64,000 bases of DNA. Origin: Rhizobium sp. 18065 (GTDB taxonomy: Bacteria; Pseudomonadota; Alphaproteobacteria; Rhizobiales; Rhizobiaceae). The translations under genes were made by a program, and so were the position numbers. Below the pieces are notes generated by a model. That model was not told where the DNA came from, made no database searches, and worked only from the letters and a program-made list of their open reading frames with translations. Each line of letters opens with the position of its first letter. Position 1 is the first letter of the stretch. This document shows positions 27,312-36,819 of this stretch, piece after piece. The stretch covers positions 124,001 through 188,000 of the forward strand of contig NZ_CACSJP010000008.1 in NCBI RefSeq assembly GCF_902706095.1, given 5' to 3'.

Positions 27312-27532
27312 TACCCCCCTCTGCCCTGCCGGGCATCTCCCCCACACGGGGGGAGATCGGATTGCGGCATCCGTGTCACTTGATCCCGCATCGAGAACAG
27401 ATACAGCGCATTTTCTCCGAGATTTGGTTGCGCCCAGATTCATCTTTGGCTCGGAACGTGTGTCGGGCAAGGCGGTAACCACCCTGTCGATCTCCCCCCG
27501 TGTGGGGGAGATCGACAGGGCAGAGGGGGGTA
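27312..27532. repeat. RIME-like inverted-repeat element, copy 2
   Basis: The left arm (27312-27360, 49 bp) is identical to that of copy 1. The right arm (27488-27532, 45 bp) matches the reverse complement except that a GCCCGG segment is replaced by CGA. The right half also forms its own hairpin, 27485-27519, with a 15-bp perfect stem (CTGTCGATCTCCCCC) and a 5- to 6-nt loop. It lies between pip and cimA. The 127-bp centre is unrelated to that of copy 1 as far as can be seen by eye. Confidence 0.8.
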
Positions 27533-27572
27533 ACCTCAATCTCGACAAAAGTTGCCATGGGGAGGCACCGAA

Positions 27573-29189
27573 ATGACACGCGAAAAAATCTATCTGTTCG
27601 ACACCACGCTGCGGGACGGCCAGCAGACGCCCGGCATCGACTTTTCCGTCGAGGACAAGATTTCGATCGCGGCCATGCTGGACGAATTCGGCCTCGACTA
27701 TGTCGAGGGCGGCTATCCGGGCGCAAATCCGACCGATACGGCCTTTTTTGCCAAGAAGCGCACACAAAAGGCCTCGTTTGTCGCCTTTGGCATGACCAAG
27801 CGGGCAGGCATTTCCGCCTCCAATGATCCGGGCCTCACCCAGTTGATCCAGGCAAAGAGCGATGCGGTCTGTCTGGTCGCCAAGAGCTGGGATTATCACG
27901 TCAAGGTCGCGCTCGGCTGCACCAACGAGGAAAACCTCGAGAGCATTCGGGGCAGCGTCAAGGCCGTGGTCGAGGCCGGCAAGCTCGCCATGGTCGATTG
28001 CGAGCATTTCTTCGATGGCTACAAGGCCAATCCGGCCTATGCACTGGCCTGCGCCAAGCAAGCCTACGCCGCCGGTGCCCGCTGGGTGGTGCTGTGCGAC
28101 ACCAATGGCGGAACGCAGCCGCCGGAAATCCGCGACATCATCGCTGCTGTGATCGCTTCTGGCATTCCCGGCTCCTCGCTCGGCATCCATGCCCATAACG
28201 ATACCGGACAGGCCGTTGCCAATTCGCTGGCCGCAGTCGAAGCCGGCGTGCGGCAGATCCAGGGCACGCTGAACGGTATCGGCGAGCGCTGCGGCAATGC
28301 CGACCTGGTGACGATCATCCCGACGCTCTGTCTGAAAGACAGCTATTCGTCCCGTTTCGAGACCTCGATCGACCGCGATGCGCTGGTCGGTCTCAATCGT
28401 CTGTCGCGCGCCTTTGACGAGTTGCTCAACCGGTCTCCCAACCACCAGGCACCCTATGTCGGCGCTTCGGCGTTTGCCACCAAGGCCGGCATCCATGCCT
28501 CGGCGTTGCTCAAGGATCCGAAGACCTACGAACATGTCGAGCCGGAAAGCGTCGGCAATTTCCGCAAGGTCATGGTCTCCGACCAGGGCGGCAAGGCGAA
28601 TTTCATCAATGAACTGAAGCGGCGCGGCATTCGGGTCGAGAAGGACGATCCGAAGCTCGACACGCTGATCTCGATCGTCAAGGAGCGTGAAGCCAGCGGC
28701 TATGCCTATGAAGGGGCCGATGCGAGCTTCGAACTTCTCGCCCAACGGACGCTGACCAGCGTTCCGGACTTCTTCCAGGTCGAGAGCTTCCGGGTGATGA
28801 TCGAACGGCGTTTCGACAGCCATGGCCGGCTGAAGACCGTGTCGGAAGCCGTGGTCAAGACGATCATCGATGGCGAGATGCTGATGTCGGTTGCCGAAGG
28901 CGACGGACCGGTCAACGCGCTCGACATCGCGCTGCGCAAGGATCTCGGCAAGTACCAGCACGAGATCGGCGATCTGGAACTGGCGGACTACAAGGTGCGT
29001 ATCCTCAACGGCGGCACCGAGGCGATCACCCGCGTGCTGATCGAATCCACCGATGCGAGCGGCGCCCGCTGGTGGACGGTCGGCGTGTCGGAAAACATCA
29101 TCGATGCCTCGTTCCAGGCGCTGATGGACAGTATCGTCTACAAGCTGCTGAAGAACCGCCAGCTTGCAGGACAGATCGCCGCCGAATGA
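27573..29189 (+). CDS. cimA: (R)-citramalate synthase
   Basis: CimA condenses pyruvate and acetyl-CoA to citramalate, a route to 2-oxobutyrate for isoleucine. The 538-residue protein has the HMGL-like catalytic domain (FDTTLRDGQQTPGIDFS, HAHNDTGQAVANSL, GTLNGIGERCGNADL) and the C-terminal LeuA-type allosteric domain ending VGVSENIIDASFQAL. The start at 27573 is backed by GGGGAGG. TIGR00977-type proteins have this length. The name rests on the family; a 2-isopropylmalate or homocitrate role is less likely. Confidence 0.88.
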   Translation: MTREKIYLFDTTLRDGQQTPGIDFSVEDKISIAAMLDEFGLDYVEGGYPGANPTDTAFFAKKRTQKASFVAFGMTKRAGISASNDPGLTQLIQAKSDAVCLVAKSWDYHVKVALGCTNEENLESIRGSVKAVVEAGKLAMVDCEHFFDGYKANPAYALACAKQAYAAGARWVVLCDTNGGTQPPEIRDIIAAVIASGIPGSSLGIHAHNDTGQAVANSLAAVEAGVRQIQGTLNGIGERCGNADLVTIIPTLCLKDSYSSRFETSIDRDALVGLNRLSRAFDELLNRSPNHQAPYVGASAFATKAGIHASALLKDPKTYEHVEPESVGNFRKVMVSDQGGKANFINELKRRGIRVEKDDPKLDTLISIVKEREASGYAYEGADASFELLAQRTLTSVPDFFQVESFRVMIERRFDSHGRLKTVSEAVVKTIIDGEMLMSVAEGDGPVNALDIALRKDLGKYQHEIGDLELADYKVRILNGGTEAITRVLIESTDASGARWWTVGVSENIIDASFQALMDSIVYKLLKNRQLAGQIAAE

Positions 29190-29214
29190 TGGCGGCGATC
29201 CAGTTGATGTGCGG

Positions 29215-30249
29215 TCAGACGGCCGGCGGATTGAGACGGGCAAAACCTTCCTGGCGGTAATAGGGAAAATGCGGATAGGCGGCGTCCGTGACGCTTGCTG
29301 CATCCAGACGTGCGACCTGCTCTGCCGTCAGGGTCCAACCGACCGCACCGAGGTTCTGGCGCAGCTGCTCCTCGTTGCGGGCGCCGATGATGACCGATGA
29401 TACCGTGGGGCGCTGCAGCAGCCAGTTGAGCGCAACCTGCGGAACGAGCTTGCCGACTTCGCCGGCTATCTCGTCCAGCACATCGACAATCCGGTAAAGC
29501 CGTTCATCGTCCACCGGAGGACCAAAGGCCGCAGTCTCGTGCAGTCGGCTTTTCTCCGGCAGCGGTGTGCCGCGGCGGATCTTGCCGGTCAGGCGGCCCC
29601 AGCCGAGCGGGCTCCAGACCATGGCGCCGACACCCTGGTCCTTTCCGAGTTGCATCAGGTCCCACTCGTAGTCGCGGCCGACCAGCGAGTAGTAGACCTG
29701 ATGTGCGACATAGCGCGGCCAGCCATGGCGGTCCGCGGCGGCGAGCGACTTCATGATCTGCCACCCGGCGAAATTCGAGGCGCCGACATAGCGGACCTTG
29801 CCCGCCCTCACGAGCCGATCGAGCGCGGCAAGCACCTCTTCGACCGGGACAGACGCATCAAAGGCGTGCAGTTGCAGGAGGTCGATATAATCGGTGCCCA
29901 TGCGCTTCAGCGCGGCATCGACGCCGGTTGCGATGCGGCTGGCGGAGGTGCCGTAGTCGGCCGGCCCATCGCCCATCGGCAGGCCGAGCTTGGTGGAGAT
30001 CAGCACCTCATTGCGCCGCCCCTTGATCGCCTCGCCCAGTACCGTTTCGGAGGCGCCGGCGGAATAGACATCGGCCGTATCGAAGAGGTTGACCCCGGCT
30101 TCGAGGCAGATGTCGACCAGCCGGCGGGCCTCTGCGGCATCGGAGGTGCCCCAGTTGCCGAACAATGGGCCGGAGCCGCCGAATGTACCGGCGCCAAAAC
30201 TCAAGACCGGAACCTTGAGGCCAGAAGCCCCCAGTTGACGATATTCCAT
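29215..30249 (-). CDS. Aldo/keto reductase (YajO/Gpr-like)
   Basis: A 344-residue aldo/keto reductase with tetrad Asp57, Tyr62, Lys87 and His128 (LFDTADVY, LISTKLGL, LLQLHAF). The NADPH-binding end SSVIIGARNEEQL is clear. Start MEYRQLGASG at 30249 is preceded by AAAGGA. It lies 43 bp downstream of the MFS exporter gene on the same strand and probably shares its transcript, with the divergent LysR as regulator. A role in detoxifying aldehydes or quinones is possible but not shown by the sequence. Confidence 0.87.
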   Translation of the reverse strand: MEYRQLGASGLKVPVLSFGAGTFGGSGPLFGNWGTSDAAEARRLVDICLEAGVNLFDTADVYSAGASETVLGEAIKGRRNEVLISTKLGLPMGDGPADYGTSASRIATGVDAALKRMGTDYIDLLQLHAFDASVPVEEVLAALDRLVRAGKVRYVGASNFAGWQIMKSLAAADRHGWPRYVAHQVYYSLVGRDYEWDLMQLGKDQGVGAMVWSPLGWGRLTGKIRRGTPLPEKSRLHETAAFGPPVDDERLYRIVDVLDEIAGEVGKLVPQVALNWLLQRPTVSSVIIGARNEEQLRQNLGAVGWTLTAEQVARLDAASVTDAAYPHFPYYRQEGFARLNPPAV

Positions 30250-30292
30250 GGGATTATCCTTTCTGTATGCGGATGAAATGATTGCTGCTTGA

Positions 30293-31468
30293 TCAGGCTG
30301 CGGCGTGCTGCCCACGCGGGCTCGGCCGGTCAAGACGGGTGGCGATGATCGACAGGATGAGGGCGGCCAGCGGGAAAGCGGCCGCGACCAGCGGCAGAAC
30401 CGCAAGGCCGCCGCCCTGCTCGATGGCAATTCCACCGACCCAGGCGCCGATGGCATTGCCGAGGTTGAAAGCGGCGATGTTAAAGCTCGACGCCAATGCC
30501 TGGCCGGCACCTTCGGCCTTTTGCAGGACGCGCATCTGCAAGGGAGCCACCGTTGCAAATCCTGCCGCGCCGACCAGACCGACAAAGGCGATGGTCAGGG
30601 TCTTGTATTCGAGAATAACGGTCATGGCAGCGAGCGACAATGTCAGGACTGCCAGCGTCAGCAGGACGGAGCGGTCGAGATTGCGATCGGCAAGCTTGCC
30701 GCCGAGGAGATTGCCGACGATCAGGCCACCGCCGAAGACCAGCAGGATCGGCGAGACCGCAGCAGCCGAAAATCCGGTGATCTCGGTGAGGACCGGTGCA
30801 ATATAGGTGAAGACGGTAAAGACGCCGGCGTAACCGAGCACGGTGATCGCGAGGCCTGCGAGAACCTGCGGGCGGGCCATGGTGGCGAGATCGGAACGCC
30901 AGTCCTGAGCCTCCGGCTTCTGGTCATCGCGCGGCAGGAAGATCGCGAGCACGGCGAGTGCCGCAATGCCAACGATGGCAACGGCCCAGAAAGTCGTGCG
31001 CCAGCCATATTCCTGGCCAAGCCAGGTGCCGAAAGGAACGCCGGCGATATTGGCAACCGTCAGGCCGGTGAACATCACGGCAATGGCGGATGCCCGGCGT
31101 TCCGGTGCAACCAGTCCGGTCGCAACAACCGAGCCGACACCGAAGAAGGTGCCATGGGCAAGGGCTGCCAACAGGCGGGCGGCCATCAGGGTTTCGTAGT
31201 TTGGCGCCAGCGCACAGGCGATATTGCCGATGGTGAAGATCACCATCAGCGCGATGAGCACGGTCTTGCGCGGCCAGCGGCCGGTGAGCGTCGTCAGGAT
31301 CGGTGCGCCGAAGACGACGCCGAGGGCATAGCCGGAAATCAGAAGACCGGCGGCGGCGATCGAAACGCCGAGATCGGCGCTGACATCGATCAGCAAGCCC
31401 ATGATGACAAATTCGGTGACGCCGATACCGAAGGCGCCGACTGTCAGGGCATAAAGAGCAAGAGGCAT
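30293..31468 (-). CDS. MFS efflux transporter (DHA1, AraJ/YdhP-like)
   Basis: A 391-residue, 12-helix major facilitator exporter. It has the family pattern FGIGVTEFVIMGLL in helix 1 and the GxLaDR-type loop GGKLADRNLDRS between helices. Related proteins export sugars, chloramphenicol or purines; the substrate here is open. The gene is divergent from a LysR regulator and followed by an aldo/keto reductase, a frequent stress-response layout. GGACGCACCTCC lies just upstream of the ATG. Confidence 0.88.
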   Translation of the reverse strand: MPLALYALTVGAFGIGVTEFVIMGLLIDVSADLGVSIAAAGLLISGYALGVVFGAPILTTLTGRWPRKTVLIALMVIFTIGNIACALAPNYETLMAARLLAALAHGTFFGVGSVVATGLVAPERRASAIAVMFTGLTVANIAGVPFGTWLGQEYGWRTTFWAVAIVGIAALAVLAIFLPRDDQKPEAQDWRSDLATMARPQVLAGLAITVLGYAGVFTVFTYIAPVLTEITGFSAAAVSPILLVFGGGLIVGNLLGGKLADRNLDRSVLLTLAVLTLSLAAMTVILEYKTLTIAFVGLVGAAGFATVAPLQMRVLQKAEGAGQALASSFNIAAFNLGNAIGAWVGGIAIEQGGGLAVLPLVAAAFPLAALILSIIATRLDRPSPRGQHAAA

Positions 31469-31554
31469 GGAGGTGCGTCCTTTTTGGAATGGGATGCACT
31501 CCAGATAGACAGCAAAGCCTCGGTGAAATAGTCTGTGGTAAAGAACAACATTGA

Positions 31555-31567
31555 TGAATTGAATTCA
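31555..31567. promoter_or_regulatory. LysR-type T-N11-A dyad
   Basis: TGAATT-G-AATTCA is a perfect 13-bp dyad that fits the T-N11-A rule for LysR boxes. It lies 4 bp upstream of the lysR start, in the 103-bp divergent region with the MFS gene. LysR would autoregulate from here and may activate the exporter. Confidence 0.5.
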
Positions 31568-31571
31568 CACT

Positions 31572-32477
31572 ATGGCGCGGCAGGACATCAACAGATCCGG
31601 CGAAATGGAAGTCTTTGTGCAGGTGGTCGAACAAGGCGGCTTTTCTGCCGCCGCCCGCTTCTTCCGCATGACGCCATCGGCGGTCAGCAAGCTCGTCGCC
31701 CGGCTGGAAACGCGGCTCGGCACACGGCTGGTCAGCCGCTCGACCCGCAAACTGCTGCTGACGCCGGAGGGGCGAAGCTTCTACGAGCACTCCGTGCGTA
31801 TTCTTGCCGATATCGAGGAGGCGGAACGTAGTGCCGCCAATCTCGACGATCCACGAGGCCTGATCCGGATCAACACCAGCGCATCCTATGGCACGCATGT
31901 GCTGGCACCGATCCTTGCACAGTTCCTGGATCTCTATCCGGGCATCTCGGTCGAGGTGATCCAGACCGATCTCATCGTCGACCTGCTGGCAGAGCGGGCC
32001 GACATCGCGATCCGCGCCGGCGACATGCGCAATTCCAGCCTGATCGCGCGCAAACTCGGCGATACGCCGCTGGTCATCGTCGCTTCGCCCGGCTATCTGG
32101 CGCGCCACGGCGTTCCGGAAACGGCATCCGACCTGGAGCGCCACAGTCGGTTGGGCTTCGGCTATGTGCGGGTGCACCGCGAATGGTCCGCGCCGCAGGG
32201 CGATGCGATCGTCGAGGTGCCCGTGACTGGCCGTCTGAGTGCCAGCGACGGCGAAGCGCTCCGGCATTTCGCCATTGGAGGTGCCGGTCTTGTGCAACTC
32301 GCCCGCTTTACCGTGGCAGAAGACCTGAAGGCGGGCCGGCTGGTTGTCGTGCTCGACGACCCGCGCACAAGGCGCAGCGAACCCTTCCACGCCGTCTATG
32401 TCGGCCAGGGCGGACATCTGCCGGCACGCATCCGGGTGATGCTTGATTTCCTCGCCGAGTACGGCCGGATATCTTAA
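31572..32477 (+). CDS. LysR-family transcriptional regulator
   Basis: A 301-residue LysR regulator. The N-terminal winged HTH shows GEMEVFVQVVEQGGFSAAAR with FFRMTPSAVSKLVARLE, and the co-inducer domain follows from about residue 90 (LIRINTSASYGTHVLAPILA). It is divergent from the MFS exporter, so that gene and the aldo/keto reductase are the likely targets. The ligand cannot be predicted. There is a normal-length C-terminus. Confidence 0.92.
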   Translation: MARQDINRSGEMEVFVQVVEQGGFSAAARFFRMTPSAVSKLVARLETRLGTRLVSRSTRKLLLTPEGRSFYEHSVRILADIEEAERSAANLDDPRGLIRINTSASYGTHVLAPILAQFLDLYPGISVEVIQTDLIVDLLAERADIAIRAGDMRNSSLIARKLGDTPLVIVASPGYLARHGVPETASDLERHSRLGFGYVRVHREWSAPQGDAIVEVPVTGRLSASDGEALRHFAIGGAGLVQLARFTVAEDLKAGRLVVVLDDPRTRRSEPFHAVYVGQGGHLPARIRVMLDFLAEYGRIS

Positions 32478-32591
32478 AACCGCCCGAAAACCGGCCGTCC
32501 GCTGTCATCCGATTGAAACAACCATCAACGGAATGAATTTGTCCATCAGGGGCCGTTTGACTAATGCGGTGACTTTGACGGAGGAAATAGC

Positions 32592-33500
32592 ATGGCAACC
32601 GAAAACGCCGCGCCGGTGGCAAAAAATGAAGACTCGGCCAGCGGCTTCGCTTTCGCCCTCTCCGCCTATTTTCTCTGGGGCTTCCTGCCTCTCTACATGA
32701 AGGCTGTCGGACATATTTCGCCGACGGAGGTGATCGCGCACCGCATTCTCTGGTCTGTTCCGGTTGCCGGCCTGATCCTGCTTGCGCTCCGGCGCATGGA
32801 CGACCTGAAGCTCGCCTTCCGCAGCCCGCGCATGCTGGGCATGGCCGCCGTCACCGCCTTCCTGATCAGCATCAACTGGGGCATCTATGTCTGGGCTATC
32901 GGCGCCGGCCATGCGCTGGATACAGCGCTCGGCTATTTCATCAATCCGCTGTTTTCGGTGTTTCTCGGCGCCGTCCTGCTGAAGGAAAAGCTGAAATCCG
33001 CCCAGATCGCGGCCCTTTCGCTGGTGGTAGTCGCCGTCGTCATCCTGACGGTCGATGCCGGCCGCCTGCCGATCGTTGCGCTGTGCCTGACCTTGTCCTG
33101 GGGTCTCTATGCCTTCTTCCGCAAGACGCTTCCGATCGGCCCGAACCAGGGCTTCCTGCTGGAGGTGCTGCTGCTGGCCCCGTTTGCGCTCTGCTATGTC
33201 GTCTATCTGGCAATCACCGGTCAGGCGCATTTCGGCACCAATACCAGCGATACGGTGCTGCTGGCCGCAAGCGGCCTGGTCACCGCGATCCCGCTGATCC
33301 TTTACGCCAATGGCGCAAAGCTGCTGAAGCTGTCGACCATCGGCATCATGCAATACATTGCGCCGACGATGATCTTCCTGATCGCGGTGTTCATCTTCAA
33401 GGAGCCCTTCGGCACGGCAAAGATGATCGCTTTCCCGCTGATCTGGGCAGCGCTGTTCATCTATTCCTGGTCGATGCTGCGCGACTACCGCGCGCGCTGA
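32592..33500 (+). CDS. rarD: EamA family transporter RarD
   Basis: A 302-residue, ten-helix DMT-superfamily protein of the RarD type. Typical marks are FALSAYFLWGFLPLYMKAVG, HRILWSVP near helix 2 and STIGIMQYIAPTMIFLIAVF in the second half. RarD was named for a chloramphenicol-sensitivity phenotype; the physiological substrate is unknown. GGAGGAA precedes the ATG. The cupin gene lies 18 bp downstream on the same strand, so both may be co-transcribed. Confidence 0.9.
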   Translation: MATENAAPVAKNEDSASGFAFALSAYFLWGFLPLYMKAVGHISPTEVIAHRILWSVPVAGLILLALRRMDDLKLAFRSPRMLGMAAVTAFLISINWGIYVWAIGAGHALDTALGYFINPLFSVFLGAVLLKEKLKSAQIAALSLVVVAVVILTVDAGRLPIVALCLTLSWGLYAFFRKTLPIGPNQGFLLEVLLLAPFALCYVVYLAITGQAHFGTNTSDTVLLAASGLVTAIPLILYANGAKLLKLSTIGIMQYIAPTMIFLIAVFIFKEPFGTAKMIAFPLIWAALFIYSWSMLRDYRAR

Positions 33501-33518
33501 GACGGAGGAGAGAACGCA

Positions 33519-33848
33519 ATGCAGATCACCGGCATACCGTTCGGCACGACCGACTGGGCTTCCGTCGAAAAGACCGATCACAAGGGCGAGACCGGCTCCG
33601 CGACATGGCAGACGCGCCAATTCGGCGACATTCGCGTGCGCATGGTCGAGTATACGCCCGGCTATTTGGCCGACCACTGGTGCGTGAAAGGCCATATCCT
33701 GCTCTGCCTCGAGGGTGAGCTGACAACCGAGCTTGAAGACGGGCGCGTCTTCGTTCTCAAGCCCGGCATGAGTTATCAGGTCGCCGACAAGGCCGAGCCG
33801 CATCGCTCATCGACTGCGGTCGGTGCGAAACTTTTCATCGTCGACTGA
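33519..33848 (+). CDS. DHCW-motif cupin fold protein
   Basis: A 109-residue single-domain cupin. It carries the DHWCVKGH segment that names the DHCW-motif cupin group and the strand pattern GHILLCLEGELTTELEDGR with VLKPGMSYQVAD. The His and Cys may bind a metal. Members are found as single genes in many proteobacteria without assigned function. GGAGGAG lies before the ATG. It ends 18 bp before the convergent LOG gene. Confidence 0.8.
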   Translation: MQITGIPFGTTDWASVEKTDHKGETGSATWQTRQFGDIRVRMVEYTPGYLADHWCVKGHILLCLEGELTTELEDGRVFVLKPGMSYQVADKAEPHRSSTAVGAKLFIVD

Positions 33849-33866
33849 TTCAGCGCGGCCCTAGCC

Positions 33867-34493
33867 TCAAAGCTTGGAAATGATCGCTGGTTCACCTTCG
33901 GGATTGGCGCTCATGTCCCAGCGATCGATGATCGCAGGGACGATATCCTCGACCTGATCGATCACCAGCGGGCGGACGCGGTGCGCCGTGTGAATGAAAC
34001 CGGCCGACGACATGTGGTCGATCAGCTCCAGCATCGGCTTCCAGAAATCGTTGATATTGGCAAAGACCATCGGCTTGGCATGCCGGCCGAGCTGGCCCCA
34101 GGTCATGATCTCGACGATCTCTTCCAGCGTGCCGATGCCGCCCGGAAGGGTTACGAATGCGTCCGAGCGCTCGAACATGGCATGCTTGCGCTCGTGCATG
34201 TCCTGCGTGATAATAAGCTCGCTGAGCTGGCCGAGTGAATGGCGCGTGGCCTCCATGTCGACCAGGAATTCAGGAATGATGCCTGTGACCTGCCCGCCGG
34301 CGGACAGAACGCCCGCGGCGACGGCACCCATGATGCCCTTGGTACCGCCACCATAGATCAGGCGAATGTTGTTTTCGGCAAGCGATCGGCCCAACTGGCG
34401 GCCGGCTTCCATAAAGGCAGGATCGCGTCCGGGCTGAGAGCCGCAGTAAACGCAAACGGATCGAATCGTGGAGTTATGCTCTGTCATACCCAC
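33867..34493 (-). CDS. LOG family protein (cytokinin riboside 5'-monophosphate phosphoribohydrolase type)
   Basis: A 208-residue member of the TIGR00730/LOG family with SVCVYCGSQPGRDP, the nucleotide site IYGGGTKGIMGAVA, and the signature PGGIGTLEEI. The family cleaves nucleoside 5'-monophosphates to free base and ribose 5-phosphate; in plants and some plant-associated bacteria this frees cytokinins. Activity on cytokinin here is not established. It stands alone, facing the cupin gene and divergent from the LysM gene. Confidence 0.9.
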   Translation of the reverse strand: MGMTEHNSTIRSVCVYCGSQPGRDPAFMEAGRQLGRSLAENNIRLIYGGGTKGIMGAVAAGVLSAGGQVTGIIPEFLVDMEATRHSLGQLSELIITQDMHERKHAMFERSDAFVTLPGGIGTLEEIVEIMTWGQLGRHAKPMVFANINDFWKPMLELIDHMSSAGFIHTAHRVRPLVIDQVEDIVPAIIDRWDMSANPEGEPAIISKL

Positions 34494-34644
34494 AAAAGAC
34501 TATTTGCCGCCGGTCAGGTCAACAAAATTGGCTAAAAACCCTTGTGCATTCGGCCAGAATCACACGGCCCCGCTTGTCGTAGACTTCGGATAACGCTAGC
34601 AATTCCAATGGATATGGCGGATTTACCGCTAGGAGACCGTTGAT

Positions 34645-36693
34645 ATGAAGAACCGCGCCCTCTGGCTGGTCCTGTTTGTGCTTGCCATTGCAACCATGCT
34701 GATGGTGTTTGTCGTGATGCCCCGCCTCAATCCGACGGATGCATCCGCACCGACAGTCACGGCGGCAACCGATGCGGCAAAGGCAATAGCGGATCAGGCC
34801 TCGGCAACCGCCGAGACCGTCGCCGGCGACATCGCCACGGTTGCCAGCGAGAAGATGGATCGCCTCAAGGCCGAGGCCGTCAAGGCGGTGGATGGTATCT
34901 CGGCTCTGTTTGCCGATGGTCGCACACCGGGCGTTGAAGCCTATAGCGCGGCAAAGACGCTTGCCCAGGCCGCGATCACCGCACTGGCTGCGATCGACAT
35001 TCCCGATGGCCTGGACGAGAAGATCGTCGGCGCGCTGAAAACTGCGCAGGCAGATGCGGCCAAGGCACTGACCATCATCCAGCAATTGCCAGCCGACCCG
35101 GCCAAGGCGGCGACCATGATCGGTTCGATCAAGGATGCATTGCTCGGCAAGCCGGTCGAGACGGTGGCTGCACCGAGCGACGCCGGATCCGCCGTGCCGC
35201 GTTTTGACGTATTGCGCGTCGAACCGGATGGCTCGACCGTGATTGCCGGCAATGCCGCACCGGGCGCGAAGGTGGAGATCGTCAACGGCAACACGGTGAT
35301 CTCGTCGCTGACTGTCGATGGCACGGGCGATTTCGCCGCCGTACTGGATAATCCGCTTGCCGCCGGTGATCATTCGCTGCAACTACGGGCGACCGACCTG
35401 AATGGCAAGGTTGTTACTTCGGACGAAGTCGCCACAATCTCCGTGCCTGAAGGCGGCAAGGGCGAACTGTTGGCGATGGTTTCGAAGCCGGGCGAAGCCA
35501 GCCGGCTGATCACGCTTCCGGGCCAGACAGCACCCTCGACCAAGACCGCCACGCAGGGACGGCTCCCGGCTGCGACTGTCGCTCCGGATGGCACTACGGC
35601 ACCGGTCGCATCGGCGGACCCGTCCAGCTCCACACCGGCGGTAGCCACTACCGATGTCGCGTCTGCCGATCCGGGCGCTGCCTCCTCACCGGTCACAGGC
35701 GCTGCCGAAGTTCAGGTCAGCGCTGTCGAGATCGAAGGCGACAAGATCTTCGTCGCCGGCAAGGCACCAGCCGGCTCGACCGTACGTGGTTTTGCCGACA
35801 AGACACTGATCGGCCAGATTGCCGCTGATGCCAGCGGCAATTTCATCATCGAAGGCGAAGTCAAACTGTCGGTCGGCAGTCACATCATCCAGGTCGAGAT
35901 GCTCGACACGGCCGGCAAGGTCATCGTGCGTGCTTCCGTGCCGTTCGATCGTCCGGAGGGCGAACAGGTCTCCGTCGTGGCACAGACGCCCGGCGTCAAT
36001 GATGCCGCGGCAAAGGCCGGCCCGGATCTGGCCGAGTTCGAACGCCTGCGCATGGCTCTGACCAAGGGCCTCACCATTCTCGAGGGCCTCTATGCCGACG
36101 GCAAGATGCCGGTGCTCGAGCAGGTCGCCGCGGCCCGTTCGGCAACAGAATTCGGCCTTCAGTCGATCATCGATTTCCGACCGACGGCAGCAGCGCCGGC
36201 GGACCTGAGCGAGCAGGTCACCACGAGTGCGACCAAGGCCCGCGAAGCCCTGACCGCGTTGCGCGGCATCAAGCCCGGCGACATCGGCGGGCTTGGCTCA
36301 GCGCTGCCGAAGATCGTCGGCATGATCCGCGACCTGCTGGCCGTGCCGCTTCCCGCCCCGGTAATCGCGATGGAGGCTCCTGTCATCAACACGCCGGCAA
36401 CGGCCACCGAGAGTGGCACGAGCACTTCCGGCGAGCCGAAGGTAATCGAGCAGGCACCGCTGGCCGAGAGCAAGTCGAGCGTGATCATCCGCCGTGGCGA
36501 TACGCTGTGGCAGATCTCGCGCCGCCTGTACGGTCAGGGCGTGCGCTACACGACCATCTACCTCGCCAATGCGGAGCAGATCAGCAATCCCGATCGTATC
36601 GAGCCCGGCCAGATCTTCACGGTTCCGTCGGAGGCGCTGCCGAACGCTGAGGAAATCCACCGCAAGCGGCTTCACGACAAGGCAGTCAACTGA
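34645..36693 (+). CDS. Large LysM envelope protein with duplicated Ig-like and helical modules
   Basis: A 682-residue protein. Order of parts: membrane anchor at about 5-25; Ala/Thr-rich stretch; helical module A (about 82-171); Ig-like domain 1 (about 185-268); low-complexity Thr/Pro/Ala linker (about 290-355); Ig-like domain 2 (about 356-440); helical module B (about 475-571); second linker; LysM at about 611-663 (IIRRGDTLWQISRRLYGQG). Modules A and B share the pattern LFADGRTP / LYADGKMP and later alternating Ala-rich helices. A LysM should bind peptidoglycan. Rhizobia keep this protein, but I know of no function. A terminator follows. Confidence 0.75.
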   Translation: MKNRALWLVLFVLAIATMLMVFVVMPRLNPTDASAPTVTAATDAAKAIADQASATAETVAGDIATVASEKMDRLKAEAVKAVDGISALFADGRTPGVEAYSAAKTLAQAAITALAAIDIPDGLDEKIVGALKTAQADAAKALTIIQQLPADPAKAATMIGSIKDALLGKPVETVAAPSDAGSAVPRFDVLRVEPDGSTVIAGNAAPGAKVEIVNGNTVISSLTVDGTGDFAAVLDNPLAAGDHSLQLRATDLNGKVVTSDEVATISVPEGGKGELLAMVSKPGEASRLITLPGQTAPSTKTATQGRLPAATVAPDGTTAPVASADPSSSTPAVATTDVASADPGAASSPVTGAAEVQVSAVEIEGDKIFVAGKAPAGSTVRGFADKTLIGQIAADASGNFIIEGEVKLSVGSHIIQVEMLDTAGKVIVRASVPFDRPEGEQVSVVAQTPGVNDAAAKAGPDLAEFERLRMALTKGLTILEGLYADGKMPVLEQVAAARSATEFGLQSIIDFRPTAAAPADLSEQVTTSATKAREALTALRGIKPGDIGGLGSALPKIVGMIRDLLAVPLPAPVIAMEAPVINTPATATESGTSTSGEPKVIEQAPLAESKSSVIIRRGDTLWQISRRLYGQGVRYTTIYLANAEQISNPDRIEPGQIFTVPSEALPNAEEIHRKRLHDKAVN

Positions 36694-36757
36694 GCCTTTG
36701 TCGCGCTAGCCTTCGCCGATCATTGCAATCGGCGGCCACAGAACTTATGTGATGCCA

Positions 36758-36787
36758 AGCGGCGGCCCCAACGGGTCGCCGCTTTTT
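36758..36787 (+). terminator. Terminator after the LysM gene
   Basis: AGCGGCGGCCC (36758-36768) pairs with GGGTCGCCGCT (36773-36783) with one internal mismatch and a 4-nt loop, followed by TTTT. It lies 65 bp after the stop codon and ends just before the ABC transporter gene. Confidence 0.85.
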
Positions 36788-36819
36788 ATCTGTATGCGAT
36801 CATGGCGGGGGCTCGTCCA

